64,000 nt of DNA, taken from assembly GCA_033032175.1 (NCBI GenBank), contig CM065321.1:1262501-1326500 (forward strand), written 5' to 3'. Below the pieces are notes generated by a model that saw only the letters and a list, made by a program, of their open reading frames with translations, did not search any database and had not been told where the DNA came from. The DNA is from Saturnia japonica. Its lineage: Eukaryota > Arthropoda > Insecta > Lepidoptera > Saturniidae. Shown one piece after another: positions 1-11,169 of the stretch (the first letter of the stretch is position 1; each line of letters opens with the position of its first letter). The translations under genes and the position numbers were made by a program.

Positions 1-7
1 TTTTTTT

Positions 8-95
8 AAGACCAAGTAGGTATCTAAGGAGTGGAACAAAAAAGTATTGGTCAAAATCTATTCAAGTAATTTTCGCATGACGTGCGCACAACGGC
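8..95 (+). repeat. Short interspersed repeat K, copy 1
   Basis: This stretch resembles 56535-56615 in the same orientation: both have a 'ccaagta..atctaag.agt..aacaaaaaa' start followed by 'atgacgtgcgc' or 'atgcgcgtg'. The match is imperfect and the boundaries are not defined. No coding potential was seen. Confidence 0.4.
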
Positions 96-330
96 AATAT
101 AATTTTATATATGAAGATAATGACGTCAAAGGACAATGGAAACCAGCAATAATAACCACAACAAATGCGATGAAATTGGACGATTAATTTTGTTACATTC
201 GTACGATTCAGTGCAACCCGTGCGCGCTGTGTTATGAAAGATGCTTTACGGGTAATCGAGCTGAATGCATCATGCATTCATAACTACTGAACGAAACATT
301 ACTGTTAACATTTACCGATAATATTTATTG

Positions 331-775
331 CTAGCTGTGCCGGCAGCTTCACCCACGTGGACTACACAATGCACACGTGCGAATCGTACTACCCCCGCGC
401 CCGAAAATTTAAAGAAACAAATGCTTATTGTGTGTGTTTCTTAGAAGATAGACATATACTTCCGCTGACTTTTTTGTAGGTATTTTTAATGTCTACAGTT
501 ATGTAGTAGATTGATTTGCTATATATCTTATACTTTACTCAGTGTACGCCATTTAAGCGCCCGAATTGTTTCACCATGACCAGTTTCTTTTATTTGCGCG
601 GAACCCTAATTATTAAAAAAAAATTATTAATAGTCTAAGTTACTCCTTATAACATCAACTATCTACCAGTGAAAGTCCCGTCAAAATCGTTACAACCTTT
701 TCGGAAAAAAACAGTGAGACAAAAATTTTAAAATGAATTTTTTTTATAGATATCGTATACACTTTCAAAACAGAC
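331..775 (-). mobile_element. Truncated non-autonomous Helitron
   Basis: This is a member of the window's most frequent repeat. It begins with CTAGCTGTGC, the reverse complement of a Helitron 3' end (GCTAG), followed by the conserved blocks 'cttattgtg', 'agatagacatata' and 'tcgtatacactttca'. The other terminus (TCTATAC on the opposite strand) is missing, so the copy is truncated. It has no coding capacity; such elements are mobilised in trans by a RepHel protein, which is not present here. Confidence 0.7.
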
Positions 776-1383
776 ATACGCAGAAGGCGTTGAGTAGGGT
801 TTCCAGAGTTCCTTGGAGATGGGTCCAAGGTTGCCAACACGCTAGTTGACACCTATAGTGTTATGGTGGTACGGTATCGCTTGTTTGTCACTTTACTTCT
901 TAAAAAAAAACAGAAATGAATACCTAAACACTACGTTGACCCAATAAAAGTCCCACTTACTGTCCGATAAATTATCAAAACCTATAAGATACGTCCCGGA
1001 GACCTGCGGTCTTGAAGCATGACATCATGAGAAGTTTTTTGAGACAAGTTGTGTATCCGAAAATATGTAATAACTTTTAAATACCGTTTGATAAAAAATA
1101 TATATACAGCGTACATTGCGGGCGCCCATCAAATAATAATTCGTTCCATAAATATGAACTTATGGGCTGTAGCGCAATGGATTCGTTATGTTTGATAATA
1201 TCATAATCGTAATATACAAATAATATTTATGTAAAAAATCATAATAATACAGAACCCTTGGGACACGTCTTCTACTCGCTCTTATCCGATTATTTCCGCT
1301 AATGAAAATGATTCACGACCCGTAACAATTTAGGTTTTTCTAAGTCGAAAATCGTTCATCAAACTCGTACAGCAGTATTCCGG
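776..1383. other. AT-rich stretch without recognised features
   Basis: I see no coding frame with family resemblance, no tRNA and no recognised repeat between the truncated Helitron and the next SINE-like fragment. Confidence 0.6.
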
Positions 1384-1478
1384 TAGCTGTAATTGAGAGC
1401 CAGTGCTCTCACCAGTGCTACTATCTTGGGCTAAGTTGTCACTTAACATTAGATTAGATTGTAAGTAAATGCTAAACC
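1384..1478 (-). repeat. SINE-like repeat C, fragment
   Basis: This fragment carries the reverse complement of the family hallmarks 'gagagccag', 'cttgggctaa' and 'tgtcactta'. The intact family reads 'agactggctctcaagtgcagctgcc', and several copies occur further right. The repeat explains the end of a 134-codon open frame on the minus strand at 1330-1734, which I do not accept as a gene. Confidence 0.45.
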
Positions 1479-2223
1479 CATAAAGAATTCTAAAAATTAC
1501 GCTTGCAGCACCGTACACGTGATAAAAATCAAACTTCTTAATATTTACACGTGAACAATACACCACGCTGACTATGACGCATTGTAATACACAGGCGCAC
1601 AGACGCGTACAAAGAGGAAACCAGGATAATACGAAACACTGTATAATGTATTCTATCTCATTCTCTGGCAGGCTATAGTTGTAGTATATGTTTCTCTCTT
1701 TATAATGGCGCTTTTTCATTTTATTGCGTTTCAAATCACAATGCTTTCAATTATGTTTTCAGCGATGAAATGCTTATTGCAAATCTCTGGTGGAAATAAC
1801 CCGAATACACAATGACACTAAAAATATATAATGAACTTTACCTTTTGCAAGGGAACAATTTTAAAACCTTCCTTAAAAAAATCTCTAAATTATAGTGAGA
1901 ACTGCGTTAAAGAGATTAACCGGATTAAAAGATCTAAGCGTACATAGGAACAGACGGCGGGAAGCGACTTTACTTTATACATACTATATAACACTGACAC
2001 TATTGATGATAATTTTTGTTAAAACTTATAAGAATTTTATACTAATAGTCATATACCGCATCAAAATCTCTGCATGGACACCGTTACAAACTAAGTTCTT
2101 ATTTAAACAATGGAATTAATTAGCTATAAAAAATTATCGTAATTTATGTTAATTTAACCTTAAGTACAGTACACTTATGAGATAGTACTATGATAACATA
2201 CACAAAGAATAAATACATTTACA
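1479..2223. other. AT-rich stretch without recognised features
   Basis: Only short frames of no recognisable family are present. I see no RNA gene or clear promoter. Confidence 0.55.
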
Positions 2224-2652
2224 ATAGCTGTGTCGGGCATACGCGGTTATATGCTTATTGTGGGTGATCCTTAAAAGATAGACATATGCTCTTGCTGATT
2301 TTTTTGTAGGTCTTTTTAATGTCTACAATTATGTAGTACATTAATTTGCTATATCTCTTAAGGTTTACTCAGCATAAGACATTTAAGAGCCCGAATTGAT
2401 TCACCACGGGCATTTTTTTTTATTTGTGCTAAATCCTAATTCATTGTTTTAATTAAACGTGCCCTAAGTTACTCCTTACAACATCAGCTATCTGCGAGTG
2501 AAAGTTCCGTCAAAATCGATCCAAGCGTGTCGGAGATTGCCCGGAACAAACAGACAGACCGACAAACAGAAAATACTTTTAAAATTGATTTTTGTTATAG
2601 GTATTGTATGTACTTTCATATGCATTTAGTAAAAAGTTATTATTTTAACATT
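2224..2652 (-). mobile_element. Truncated non-autonomous Helitron
   Basis: Same family as the copy at 331. The CTAG end has decayed to ATAG (at 2224). The internal blocks 'cttattgtgggtg', 'agatagacatatg', 'gtttactcagcataa', 'cggaacaaacagacag' and 'ttagtaaaaagttattatttt' are readable. It ends where the hAT target duplication begins, and the missing end is not found on the other side of the hAT element. Confidence 0.75.
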
Positions 2653-2660
2653 ATCTAGGG
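2653..2660. repeat. 8-bp target site duplication of the hAT element (left)
   Basis: ATCTAGGG here is repeated exactly at 5291-5298, immediately outside the right end of the element. Eight bases is the diagnostic duplication length for hAT transposons. Confidence 0.85.
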
Positions 2661-5290
2661 CAGATTTGGGCAACCTTTGACATGTTGAGGGACAAACTTT
2701 AGCGTGCAAATACGTTCACGGGCCGCGTTTAAAGTACTTAGTGCATTTTAAAGTAGTGATAATATTTTTTGTGATAGATATTAGACATGAAATAACACGA
2801 CAATGTTATTATAGTACAATTTATTAAAATAACAAAATGAAATTTTAAAAAATGGTACACTATAATTAAATCGTTAAATTTGCAATTGGTACAAATTACG
2901 AAAGTTAAATACACCGAAATCAATGAGACACTTGAGCTTGAATTTGGGAAACTAATCCATCGATATTTGGATTAATTTCAATGATACAAAGACGTAAAGA
3001 ATTTTCCAAATTATCTTCAGTCAGTCTTGTACGATGTGTTGATTTATTAACTTTCACCAATTAAAAGAACTGTTCGCATTTACAAGTACTGCCAAACGCA
3101 CAAATCAATCTTCTTGCGAATTTTCTAAGCAGCGGAAAATTGTCTTCTTCTAGGTATTTTTTGTAGAAATCGCACAACTCTACGTCTTCAAATTTAGATT
3201 TTAGGAGTGAGTTTTCTTGAATTTCAATCAACTCCATTTGTAAAAGTGTATTGGAGCATTTTATACATTACATTTTGTAGGAGTAGCAAATAAACTGAAA
3301 CAGTCTTCCATGTTTTTGAAGTCACTAAATCTATTCGAAAATTGTTCCGACAGTAACTTGAGTTCTTCAGCATATTGAGCATAAGGAATATTTTCATACG
3401 CAGAGAGCGTATTGAAATGGTTACTGTTACCAGACAGCATCTGTGACTCCTACAAGCGTAGTTTGATCTGAAACGCTTTCAAATGGCTGTACAAATCATT
3501 TACTAACTGTCCTTGTTATTGAAGTTTCAAATTTAAATCATTCAAATAGCCTGTAAGATCGACCAGAAATGCTAAGTCACATATCCATTTTGGGTCGCTT
3601 AATTCAGATAGCGGTTTATCTTTTATTTTCATAAAGTCTGCCATCTCATTTCTAAGCTCGTAAAACCGTTTCAACATTTTTCCTTTGCTCAGCCATCTGA
3701 CTTCACAATAATATGTTACGTCGTTATAATCAGCTGATATTTCATCCAAAAACGCCTTGAACTGACGATGGTTAAGCCCTCGGGATCGAATAAAGTTGAT
3801 GGTTTTTACTACCACATTCATAACATTTTAGAGTTGAATGGACTTAGAACACAAGTTCTGTTGGTGGATAATGCAATGAAGGACTATCAAATCATATTTT
3901 TGCACATTTAATTATATTGCTTTTACATTCAAAATTCCGATGAAACCTTTACGCACGCCGACCAAAGAAGGTACACCATCAGTGCATACTCCAATCCATT
4001 TTGACCATGGCAATCCAAAACTTGTGAATACCTTTTGAACTTCAATAAAAATATCCTCTCCTGTAGTGGTTCCTTTTAGCGGCTGTAAAGCAAACAACTC
4101 CTCAGTAACAGTGAACTCCTTATCAACACCTCGAATAAATATAGCCAGTTGAGCTGTGTCAGACAAATCGGTGCTCTCGTCTAAAATGCTATGGAATATG
4201 ATTCAAAAACAGCCATACGATCAGTCAATGTTGTATTTATATCATTAGCCATCATTTCTATACGTCGAGCAACAGTTCGTCTTGACAAACTAATTTTTTC
4301 AAATTTATTTTTCTTTTCAGGACACAAAATACTGCAAACTTCTAACATACACTCCTTGATAAATTCTCCTTCTGCAAATGGTTTTAATACCTTTGCCAAT
4401 TTTCAGCTAACTATAAAACTAGCTTTCACAACATTATCAAGTTGTGTTCTTTGTTTATAAAACATTTGTTGCTGTTTTTCCAAGTTTGCGGTAAGCTTCT
4501 GGATTTTGTCTGTTCTTAATTGTCCTGTCAGCGAGTTCAGCGTAGCATGTCTAGTTGAATAATGCCTCTTTATATTGAATTTTTTCGTTACTGAAATGGA
4601 TTCATTACATAGCAAACAATTAGGCTTACCATTGTGGAAGATAAAAAGAATTCTTCAATCCATTTTTCTGGAACCTGGCTGTTTTGGTCTGTTTATTACT
4701 TTATCTTATGATTGTATGAATAAATAAACATCCTACGCCACATTGACAAAAACAGATTGTATATTAGAACTTAGTAACATTGACAGCCCGCCTTCTCATC
4801 GACTAGTGATGTTACCTATTCACAACACTGGCGACCCTCTTTATCTAATTTTTGTTTTCTTTTCGTTCAATAAACTTAATAACAAGCTATAGTTAGTAAC
4901 CACTCAAGATGCACACAAAGTCACAAAGCAAGTTGACGGCTCGAGCAGTTCGCTAGGATATAGCTTGTCCAAGTTATCACCTCGGTAGCTCAAATAGAAC
5001 TGAACTAACGTTCGGGCCATCCACCCGCTTAATAGGCAAAATAAAGGAATAAACTAGTTTAGAATAATTGAGAAGCAATAAATATTTTGATGTGTCGCCC
5101 GTGAGGCGGCAAATCTCAAAGAATTTGATCGAGCAAGCCGAGCGGCGGCGATTATCAAAGAGTGAGGCGGGAAACATCATAGGATTTGTATAAGTACCTA
5201 ATATAATATTTTTAAAATTGGGTTTTTTCAAAATGTCTCGTGGGCCAGATCATATCTTACAGCGAGCGGGCCGGTTGTTGCCCATATATG
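2661..5290 (-). mobile_element. hAT transposon, full length but decayed (2630 bp)
   Basis: The element is bounded by imperfect terminal inverted repeats (CAGATTTGGGCAAC on the left; CATATATGGGCAAC read inward from the right) and by perfect 8-bp duplications ATCTAGGG. Inside lies a minus-strand transposase related to the BED-finger, GTF2IRD2-like branch of hAT. GGGCCGC-type subterminal sequence follows the left end and a matching GGCCCGC lies near the right end. Frameshifts and stops in the transposase make it non-autonomous. Termini and duplication are seen directly; the sub-branch assignment is from protein resemblance. Confidence 0.85.
2920..4690 (-). pseudogene. hAT transposase pseudogene (GTF2IRD2/ZBED-like)
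   Basis: Read right to left, the fragments line up in the order of hAT transposases of the GTF2IRD2 type. A BED-finger-like start (PEKWIEEFF, then CLLCNESISV and IKRHYSTRH) lies near 4690-4550. A middle block has SLSRRTVARRIEMMA and ILDESTDLSDTAQLAIFIRG. The RNase H-like core has WIGVCTDGVPSLVG (about 3960-4020). A block RWLSKGKMLKRFYELRNE (about 3640-3710) follows, and the C-terminal dimerisation region (FGSTCKCEQFF, THRTRLTEDNL) lies near 2930-3100. The frame ends at TGA 2920-2922. Damage includes a 1-base shift between the N-terminal tryptophan block and the finger, further shifts in the middle, and a TAA inside the dimerisation motif. It cannot yield an intact enzyme. No start codon can be defined. 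Confidence 0.8.
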
Positions 5291-5345
5291 ATCTAGGGGC
5301 TGATAGGGCCCTTTAGGCTAACAGTAAGTTCAGATCAGAAAAAAT
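5291..5345 (+). repeat. Right hAT target duplication and A-rich tail of retroposon family G
   Basis: ATCTAGGG (5291-5298) is the right hAT target duplication. The following 'gggccctttaggctaacag..gt.cagatc' ending in A-rich sequence matches the 3' tails at about 38630-38672, 39725-39772 and 44320-44366, so it is a truncated family G copy. Confidence 0.55.
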
Positions 5346-5551
5346 ATCAAATTAATGTACTACATATTTGTAGACATTAAAAAGACCTACAAAAAGTTAC
5401 CAATGAATATACGTCTATCTACTAAGGAACACCCACAATAAGCATTTTTGTCTTTAAAATAGCCGGGACCGGGGAAGCAAGATTCGCGCGTGAGCGATGC
5501 AATGCGATGGCATTCTGTAGACCACATGAGCGAAGCCACGAGCGCAGCTGG
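5345..5551 (+). mobile_element. 5'-truncated Helitron
   Basis: Contains 'ttaatgtactac', 'agacattaaaaagacctac', 'aaggaacacccacaataagc' and ends 'cgcagctgg', a one-base decay of the CAGCTAG terminus, followed by T. The 5' half is missing. An 18-bp insertion relative to other copies lies near 5490. Confidence 0.7.
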
Positions 5552-6984
5552 TCTTTAATATAAATTTTAATGATACTAATAAAAATGAAAAACTCTTAGC
5601 CACTGACCTAATTCACAAATATCATATTGAATTCACAAATCGATCATAAGTCAACGCACTCGGTGATTCGCGACAATAGCAAACAACCGGCTCGGCTCAC
5701 TAACGCCTGACCCAAAAGTGTCTAAACGCCTATACCAACGCAATGAAACTCGATTTTAACTCGCCTCCGAGATAAAAAGGACTAAGATTATTTATTAAAG
5801 CTGATAAAGTTAATGCCGCCCGCATTTAAGTGTAGCGATTCGTAGAGCCATGCCAGTCACTTTGTTCGTTGTGTGATTCTCCCCATTTCTAATTTGATCA
5901 CACAAAGAATTTCTACGCATAGCTCTTTCCATTGATCTTTGATTTTAATTTGACTGTTTAATAGTATTCTTAAATAATAAAATCTTCTAAACTTATGTTA
6001 ATAAATCCTGAAATATCTGAATCATTATCCTATTTATTAGTTTTTACACTGAAATCGAACTGGAAACGTGAAACAAAACTTGCAAGTATTGTACAATTAC
6101 AAAATCTTGACTAAACGGATCATCTTTTGATATAACTTGCTTAATAAAATACAAAGGAAATGTCAATAGGATCTGGCATGACTTTTTAAAACTGTAACTT
6201 AAACAAAGTTCTTTTTTATTAAATTGTTTCATTGATTTTTTGGATGCTTAATAGCATAGTTATTTAGGAAAATGATTTATTCGGATTGCGATGGGCTTCT
6301 ATCTACCTATACTGCGTTTCTGATTTCACAAACAAGTGAAAGTCATGCGGGTTCAAATAGTACGGGATTGAAACAATTTACGGACATAATCGTGTCACAG
6401 TTTAATACTTTTTGCACAGCTCTGTGCCGTTGACAGACTTGAAAGGCATATGTAAAGGTTTGATTACACTGTGGTAGTTCTATAGCGAGAGTATTTGTTA
6501 TTAAAATTGTATTAAAAATTAAAACTAGGAATAATTTTCAAATAATTTATCTCATATCATGGAAAACCAGCAAAGAACCTAATCGCGTACCTATATATTT
6601 TTTTTCTTCTAATATTTTGTGTACAAAAATAGTAATATAACATAATTGACATGGTAAATAAGATAAAATCGTTAGTCTTATTATTGTTTAAATGATGCTA
6701 TCTCCTATGAATCGATCTCTTATCAACTGTTGAAACTCTGCATCCATTTTGAAGGTTCAGGAATTGTTTTTAATTTCGCTTAATAGCTCCGCGATTATTT
6801 TTCTCGTCTTTCTCATAGTGTGGGTATGGTTGAATAGGACGTTCAAAAAGTATTGTGGGTATGGGAAAACTTATTTACGATTCAGGGATCCGTTTGCCAA
6901 ATATTAAGCTTTGAAGTGCTATTTCTTGTTGGAGTCAAGTAGGATACCTATGTGAAAAAATTCATGGTAATTGTATATGACACA
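5552..6984. other. Featureless AT-rich region
   Basis: No frame shows a recognisable family, and I see no repeat that matches elsewhere in the window. Confidence 0.55.
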
Positions 6985-8500
6985 TTTTTTAAATATAATA
7001 GCTCGTCACACTGTCCCTGATGATAATCACAGCACAATCCAAAACAGCAGCGACCACGGAAAAATCTAAATCTAGCGACGGTCGCCACTGTCACGCCAGC
7101 CTGTATAAATATCTCTTCACGTTACGCTTCAAGGATCCGATGTCGTAAGAAGTAGGGAACACACTGGCCTGGAGAAGGTTCCTCAGCTTCACGGTACGAC
7201 AAAGATAAGTCATAGAGAACTTTTAAGTTCATGCCGAGATGGAGGTTGCCGTAAAACTTTTATTCCGAAGCCCAGCGCGTGTAATTCTATTGTGGAAAGG
7301 AGAGGAGGGAGTTAGATTGAACAACTCTTCAGAACAGCGGTAGAACACGCTCAGCTAAGAAATGTTCCTGCGTAGCTGAAGCGGCTCGATGTATTTGGTA
7401 ACGTCTGCATCATTACCAATGCGAACACCCCGTCTCTGTAACCTGTCCAGTGCATCTATGAGGTATTTTGCGGATCAATCCCAGAGATGCGAATAGTATT
7501 CCATACGCGGCCGAATTTGTGCGTTATAAAAAAGATACAGCTGACCGGGTGTGAAATCGCACCCTGTTTAGAATTCCGAGTCTCCGTGATGTAGTAGAGA
7601 TAACACTCCCGATATAATTCCTCGAGTTGAGTTCGCTGCGAATATCCACATTTAGAATGCAGAGGCTGTCACGCATTTCTAGCGACACATTCTGAAGAGA
7701 GGGGTGGGGAGGAAACCAAGATTCCTTCGAAGAAAACGCGCACACCTGAGTTTTCTTGCATTAAACTCAACCAAGTTATGTGCTCCCCATGTAGAAACGC
7801 GGTGCAAGGATTGGCTAATTTTTTTTTTTTTTTTTTTTTCAAGAAATCTACAGGTATTAAATTCTAACTTACATACATAATTAAGTTGAAATATTGACTT
7901 AGCCAAAAATGATTTCAATCGTATTACAATAAAGTTATAATAATTCTATACCCCAACGAAATTATTAATTAAATATTATTTGCATCAAAAAGAACGATGT
8001 AGTGCTTCTGGCGTGAATGTGTATGTGTGTGTTTGTAATAATCATCATATATATTTAACAAATTTATGTTTATGTAAAATATACGTTTTTTTTTATGTTT
8101 TTTTTTTGTTCACATTTATTTAATGACAAGTTCCTCCTATCTCTTTTCTGTTTCTTCCCGACCACATGAAGGCTTGCTATAATAGTACCCATGAATGGCG
8201 CTGTCATCTGCATAGTAATGAGTATGGCCTCAATGTAACATATCATTTATATGCAGAAGAAACAGAGTGGGCGAAAACACAGAGCCTTGAAGAATCCCAG
8301 CGTTTATGCACATGAACTATGAATTACATCCATCAAAAATTGCCTCCTCCTAGCTGTGCAGTACCTATAGTATATGCCAGAAGAGGACCCGTTGATCGAT
8401 TCTGGCAAAAATCATATTGACGATCATCAATCAAAGACTGATACTCCAGGTAACCAACAAGAAAAACTATTATAGGTGTTCGAAAAGGTTCGCCTAATAT
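6985..8500 (-). pseudogene. Jockey-like LINE reverse transcriptase remnant, interrupted
   Basis: Minus-strand fragments follow the order of a non-LTR reverse transcriptase common in Lepidoptera. From the right: GYLEYQSLIDDRQYDF and NRSTG (fingers/palm, about 8375-8460); GILQGSVFSPTLFLLHINDM (about 8230-8300); the catalytic YADD (TATGCAGATGAC, complement of 8203-8214); then, after an insertion, VSTWGAHNLVEFN and CAFSSKESW (about 7730-7810); LGILNRVR (about 7560-7590); and the thumb region with PRMEY and LQRRGVRIGN down to about 7000. Many stops and shifts are present and the N-terminal endonuclease is absent. The jockey-like assignment is from memory of the family; 'non-LTR reverse transcriptase' is firm. 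Confidence 0.8.
7813..8133 (-). mobile_element. AT-rich insertion inside the LINE, with a 21-T run
   Basis: The reverse transcriptase reading is broken between 'REETEKR.EELV' and 'QSLHRVSTWG' by about 320 bp of AT-rich sequence. A 21-base T run (7819-7839) lies at its left edge, i.e. poly(A) at the 3' end on the minus strand, as expected for a retroposed insert. No clear target duplication was found and the exact boundaries are approximate. Confidence 0.45.
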
Positions 8501-8529
8501 GTGCTGGGCCCTTAAATTCAATCAATCGC

Positions 8530-9480
8530 GAATCAATCCCTCTCGAATCTATTGCTGCGATACACAGTAATTATTCTAATAACAAACAAAAAAGACTTAC
8601 TTCGTCAGGAGCAGGCCTTGACCTTGGCCTTGCCCCGTCAACCTGGACTGCAGATTGTGAAGTATGTGTGTGTAGAGTGAACTGTGTGTGAGTGTGTGTG
8701 CAGCCTCAAATCCCACAGGACATTATCAAGCAAGCAATCTGTTCATCCTAACCCTCCTGGGACACCAACTCAAAGTTATACAATGCAAAAACTTCAACCA
8801 CCGTAAATCACATATATCTCAGCGCTAGCTGATCGTCCGGAATGACGTAGCGCGTACAAAACGAACAAACGGTAGTTCACGGCCAAAGCACGAAGTAGTC
8901 TGGCCTACGTGCCAGCAGAGCCGTCGGACGAAGGTAGGGGAGCGGGACGGGCCGAACGATGCACCTGCCGTGCAGTTCGCCAATAACAACGATCGCGGCA
9001 TCGTATAAAGCGGCTAATGTATTTGTATTCCAAACAATAGGTAAGTAGACTTTATAAATTAAAGAGTAATCAACTTATAGAATTGAAAATTACCTAATAG
9101 GGGCTAAGTCTACATATTAATATTGGCAAATACGGAACCCAACATTGCGCGTGGCCCGACGCGCACTTGAATTTTATTTATCAAACACTTCAAGCACAGT
9201 CATACTATCATTAACATTTTCTTGAAAGAAATATCGCAGTGGAAATAAAGCTTTATGTACATTAGCCAAAGTTCAGCTAATATTTATTGCATGCCATGTA
9301 CCAGAGTTTTTGTGTAGTCGATCCTTTATGTCAGAAGTTCACAACAATTTTATAAACAAATGTGAACATTTAACACTCCTTTTATAAAAACAGTGTCGTA
9401 TTTTGAACTTTCTCGTTGAAGTTTGGTCGCCAATGTAAATAAACATGTCAAATATATTTGCTACTTTCAAAATTACTTAT
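8530..9480 (+). other. Mixed region with a GC-rich patch, TATA-like and donor-like motifs
   Basis: A GC-rich patch of non-repetitive sequence covers about 8820-9010. It ends in TATAAA (9004-9009), and a consensus splice donor GTAAGT follows at 9041-9046. The spacing would leave only a few bases between a TATA-directed start and the donor, so this is weak promoter evidence. I see no coding frame with family resemblance here. Confidence 0.25.
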
Positions 9481-9485
9481 GCCCA

Positions 9486-9720
9486 TTTTCACCAACGTCC
9501 CCTAATTTTAAGGAACACTTAAAGTACATTTAAATGACCAGTTAGAGAGATTTCGTTTTCACCAACGTCCATAGGGACACTTAAGAATTTATGGGTTACC
9601 TAAATTTTAAGTAACAGAAATTCGACTCCTTAGCTCTAAGTGACGTTTATTTTACAAACAATTCTTGTTATTTTAAGTGTCTTAAAATGTAAGTCTGATT
9701 TTAGTTCTTAGAAACTTTAG
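9486..9720 (+). repeat. MITE-like repeat with two TTTTCACCAACGTCC boxes
   Basis: The 15-base box occurs at 9486-9500 and 9556-9570, each followed by a 'ggaacacttaa' or 'gggacacttaag' segment. I recall similar TCACCAAC-ended repeats in Lepidoptera, but the inverted terminus is not visible here. Confidence 0.4.
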
Positions 9721-9879
9721 AAGGAGACATTTGCTGACATAGGCCTGGTTATTTTTTTATAATACGACAACAAAGATATTTTGCTAGATATAGGTTACTA
9801 AAATACAATGTGTAAAAATATAATATTTACCTCTTTTTAAATTACTTTGTTTATTTTAGACAGGGCAAATCCGTGTAAA

Positions 9880-10025
9880 TCAAAATAAAAATAATCTTTA
9901 TTCAATTTAGGGCCTAAGAAAACACCTTTGAACGTCAAAACACTACTGCCGGTTCGGAAAACGTCCCAGACATCGAAAAGAACCGGTAAGAAACTCGATC
10001 GGATTTATCTTTTTTTTGTCAACTG
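9880..10025 (+). repeat. Lepidopteran-type interspersed repeat J
   Basis: Contains 'aataatctttattcaa', 'cctttgaacgtcaaaa', 'aagaaccggtaagaaactc' and a short T run. I recall this combination as a frequent repeat in lepidopteran genomes. A related fragment lies at 57108-57200. Confidence 0.5.
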
Positions 10026-10029
10026 TACA

Positions 10030-10832
10030 AATGTTAATATAACACGTACAATAATAATAATTTAGTGGATGCACAGAGCGGGAGTCACTTCCAGACATCA
10101 CTATCATTCACATAATGATCCATTATGTACATTGTACATCACAGTGTTCATCACACAATATGTACATTGAGATATTTCGCCACTTGACATTTTGAATTAT
10201 TTATTTTTAAATCACGTTTGTTCTTTAGGAGTCCATCTGATATTTTTTTCCATTTTTCTTGCTAAGATGTTCGCTTTAATAACACTTAAGTATAACATCT
10301 GAAAATTTTATCAAACTATAGGTAATTAAAGCTAGGTGTAGGCTACCAAAGGCTGAAATAAAAGATACAGTCCTTTGAAAGTAAAGTAATGTTCCATTTT
10401 TGAGGGAATTAAACCCTAAAAACTCAACTAATTTACATAATCATTTAAATGAGTTTTTCACATGTGTCTGTTTGTCACAATATAAACGAGCTATATATCA
10501 ATATCCCCTCTCCTCTTGCCGTTTTCTTGTCGATTATTTAATTGCGCAATAAAAAATATATATTAAGACTTAAATTATTATTCTCATATTTGTTTTTTAG
10601 GTCTCGCAAAAAAATTAGCGACTTCACAGCAGACAGAAGCCAACGAAATTAGTTCTTAATCCAATTTTATACAGTTCATTACTAATCTACACCTAATAAC
10701 AGTTCATTAGGGTTTGATAAAACTAATAGGATGTACCTTGCGATAGACTACGTAACACAAATAAAAAAACGGAGTCAGTCATAAAGACTACCGACAGAAG
10801 TGAAAACTCAATTTTGAACTGTAGTGTGTCAC
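10030..10832. other. AT-rich stretch without recognised features
   Basis: No coding frame or shared repeat was recognised. Confidence 0.5.
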
Positions 10833-10835
10833 AAG

Positions 10836-11131
10836 ATTTTACCCGTCCAAAAAGAACGCGGCTAAAGAACTTTTCACTTCAAAAATCCGAATGGATCGCG
10901 ACCTGGTTGTAACATTCGGCATAGTAACATACTTAGACATGTCGCATTTCAACATCAGCCAGTGTGTACCCAGTTCCCAAGAGGCTTGCAGGGCGGCACG
11001 ACGGCGGCGACCGTAGATAGATTTGGATCGTTCGATGGTCACCGTTGTATTTGGAGATTGCACTGTTCCATCAGGCAAAGAGCCTATATATAAGCCTACA
11101 TCTATGTCATGATTTAACTAGAGCATACCCA
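10836..11131 (-). CDS. Unrecognised minus-strand open frame, possible orphan exon
   Basis: About 98 codons stay open, from just after a TAG at about 11130 to a TAA at about 10836. There is no in-frame ATG near the left end of the protein; the reading would begin ..LNHDIDVGLYIGSLPDG. The translation has a basic patch GRRRRAALQ and the block WELGTHWLMLKCDMSKYV. The frame is richer in GC and in GC-ending codons than its surroundings. The CTAG at the upstream border could serve as a 3' splice acceptor, which would make this a terminal exon, but the pyrimidine tract is poor. I do not recognise the family. It may equally be a fragment of a mobile element. Confidence 0.25.
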
Positions 11132-11169
11132 TATGGAGTAATGCTGTCATTCCTGGACAGGAGTTATTT

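Noticed and set aside
1330..1734. Minus-strand 134-codon frame
   Set aside because: No family resemblance; its end is made of SINE-like repeat C sequence, and a frame of this length can occur by chance in 64 kb.
3516..4615. hAT transposase fragments as a domesticated host gene
   Set aside because: Frameshifts, internal stops and exact target duplications at both ends show an ordinary decayed transposon.
9004..9046. TATAAA plus GTAAGT as a promoter and first exon
   Set aside because: The distance leaves almost no exon between a TATA-directed start and the donor, and there is no supporting coding sequence.
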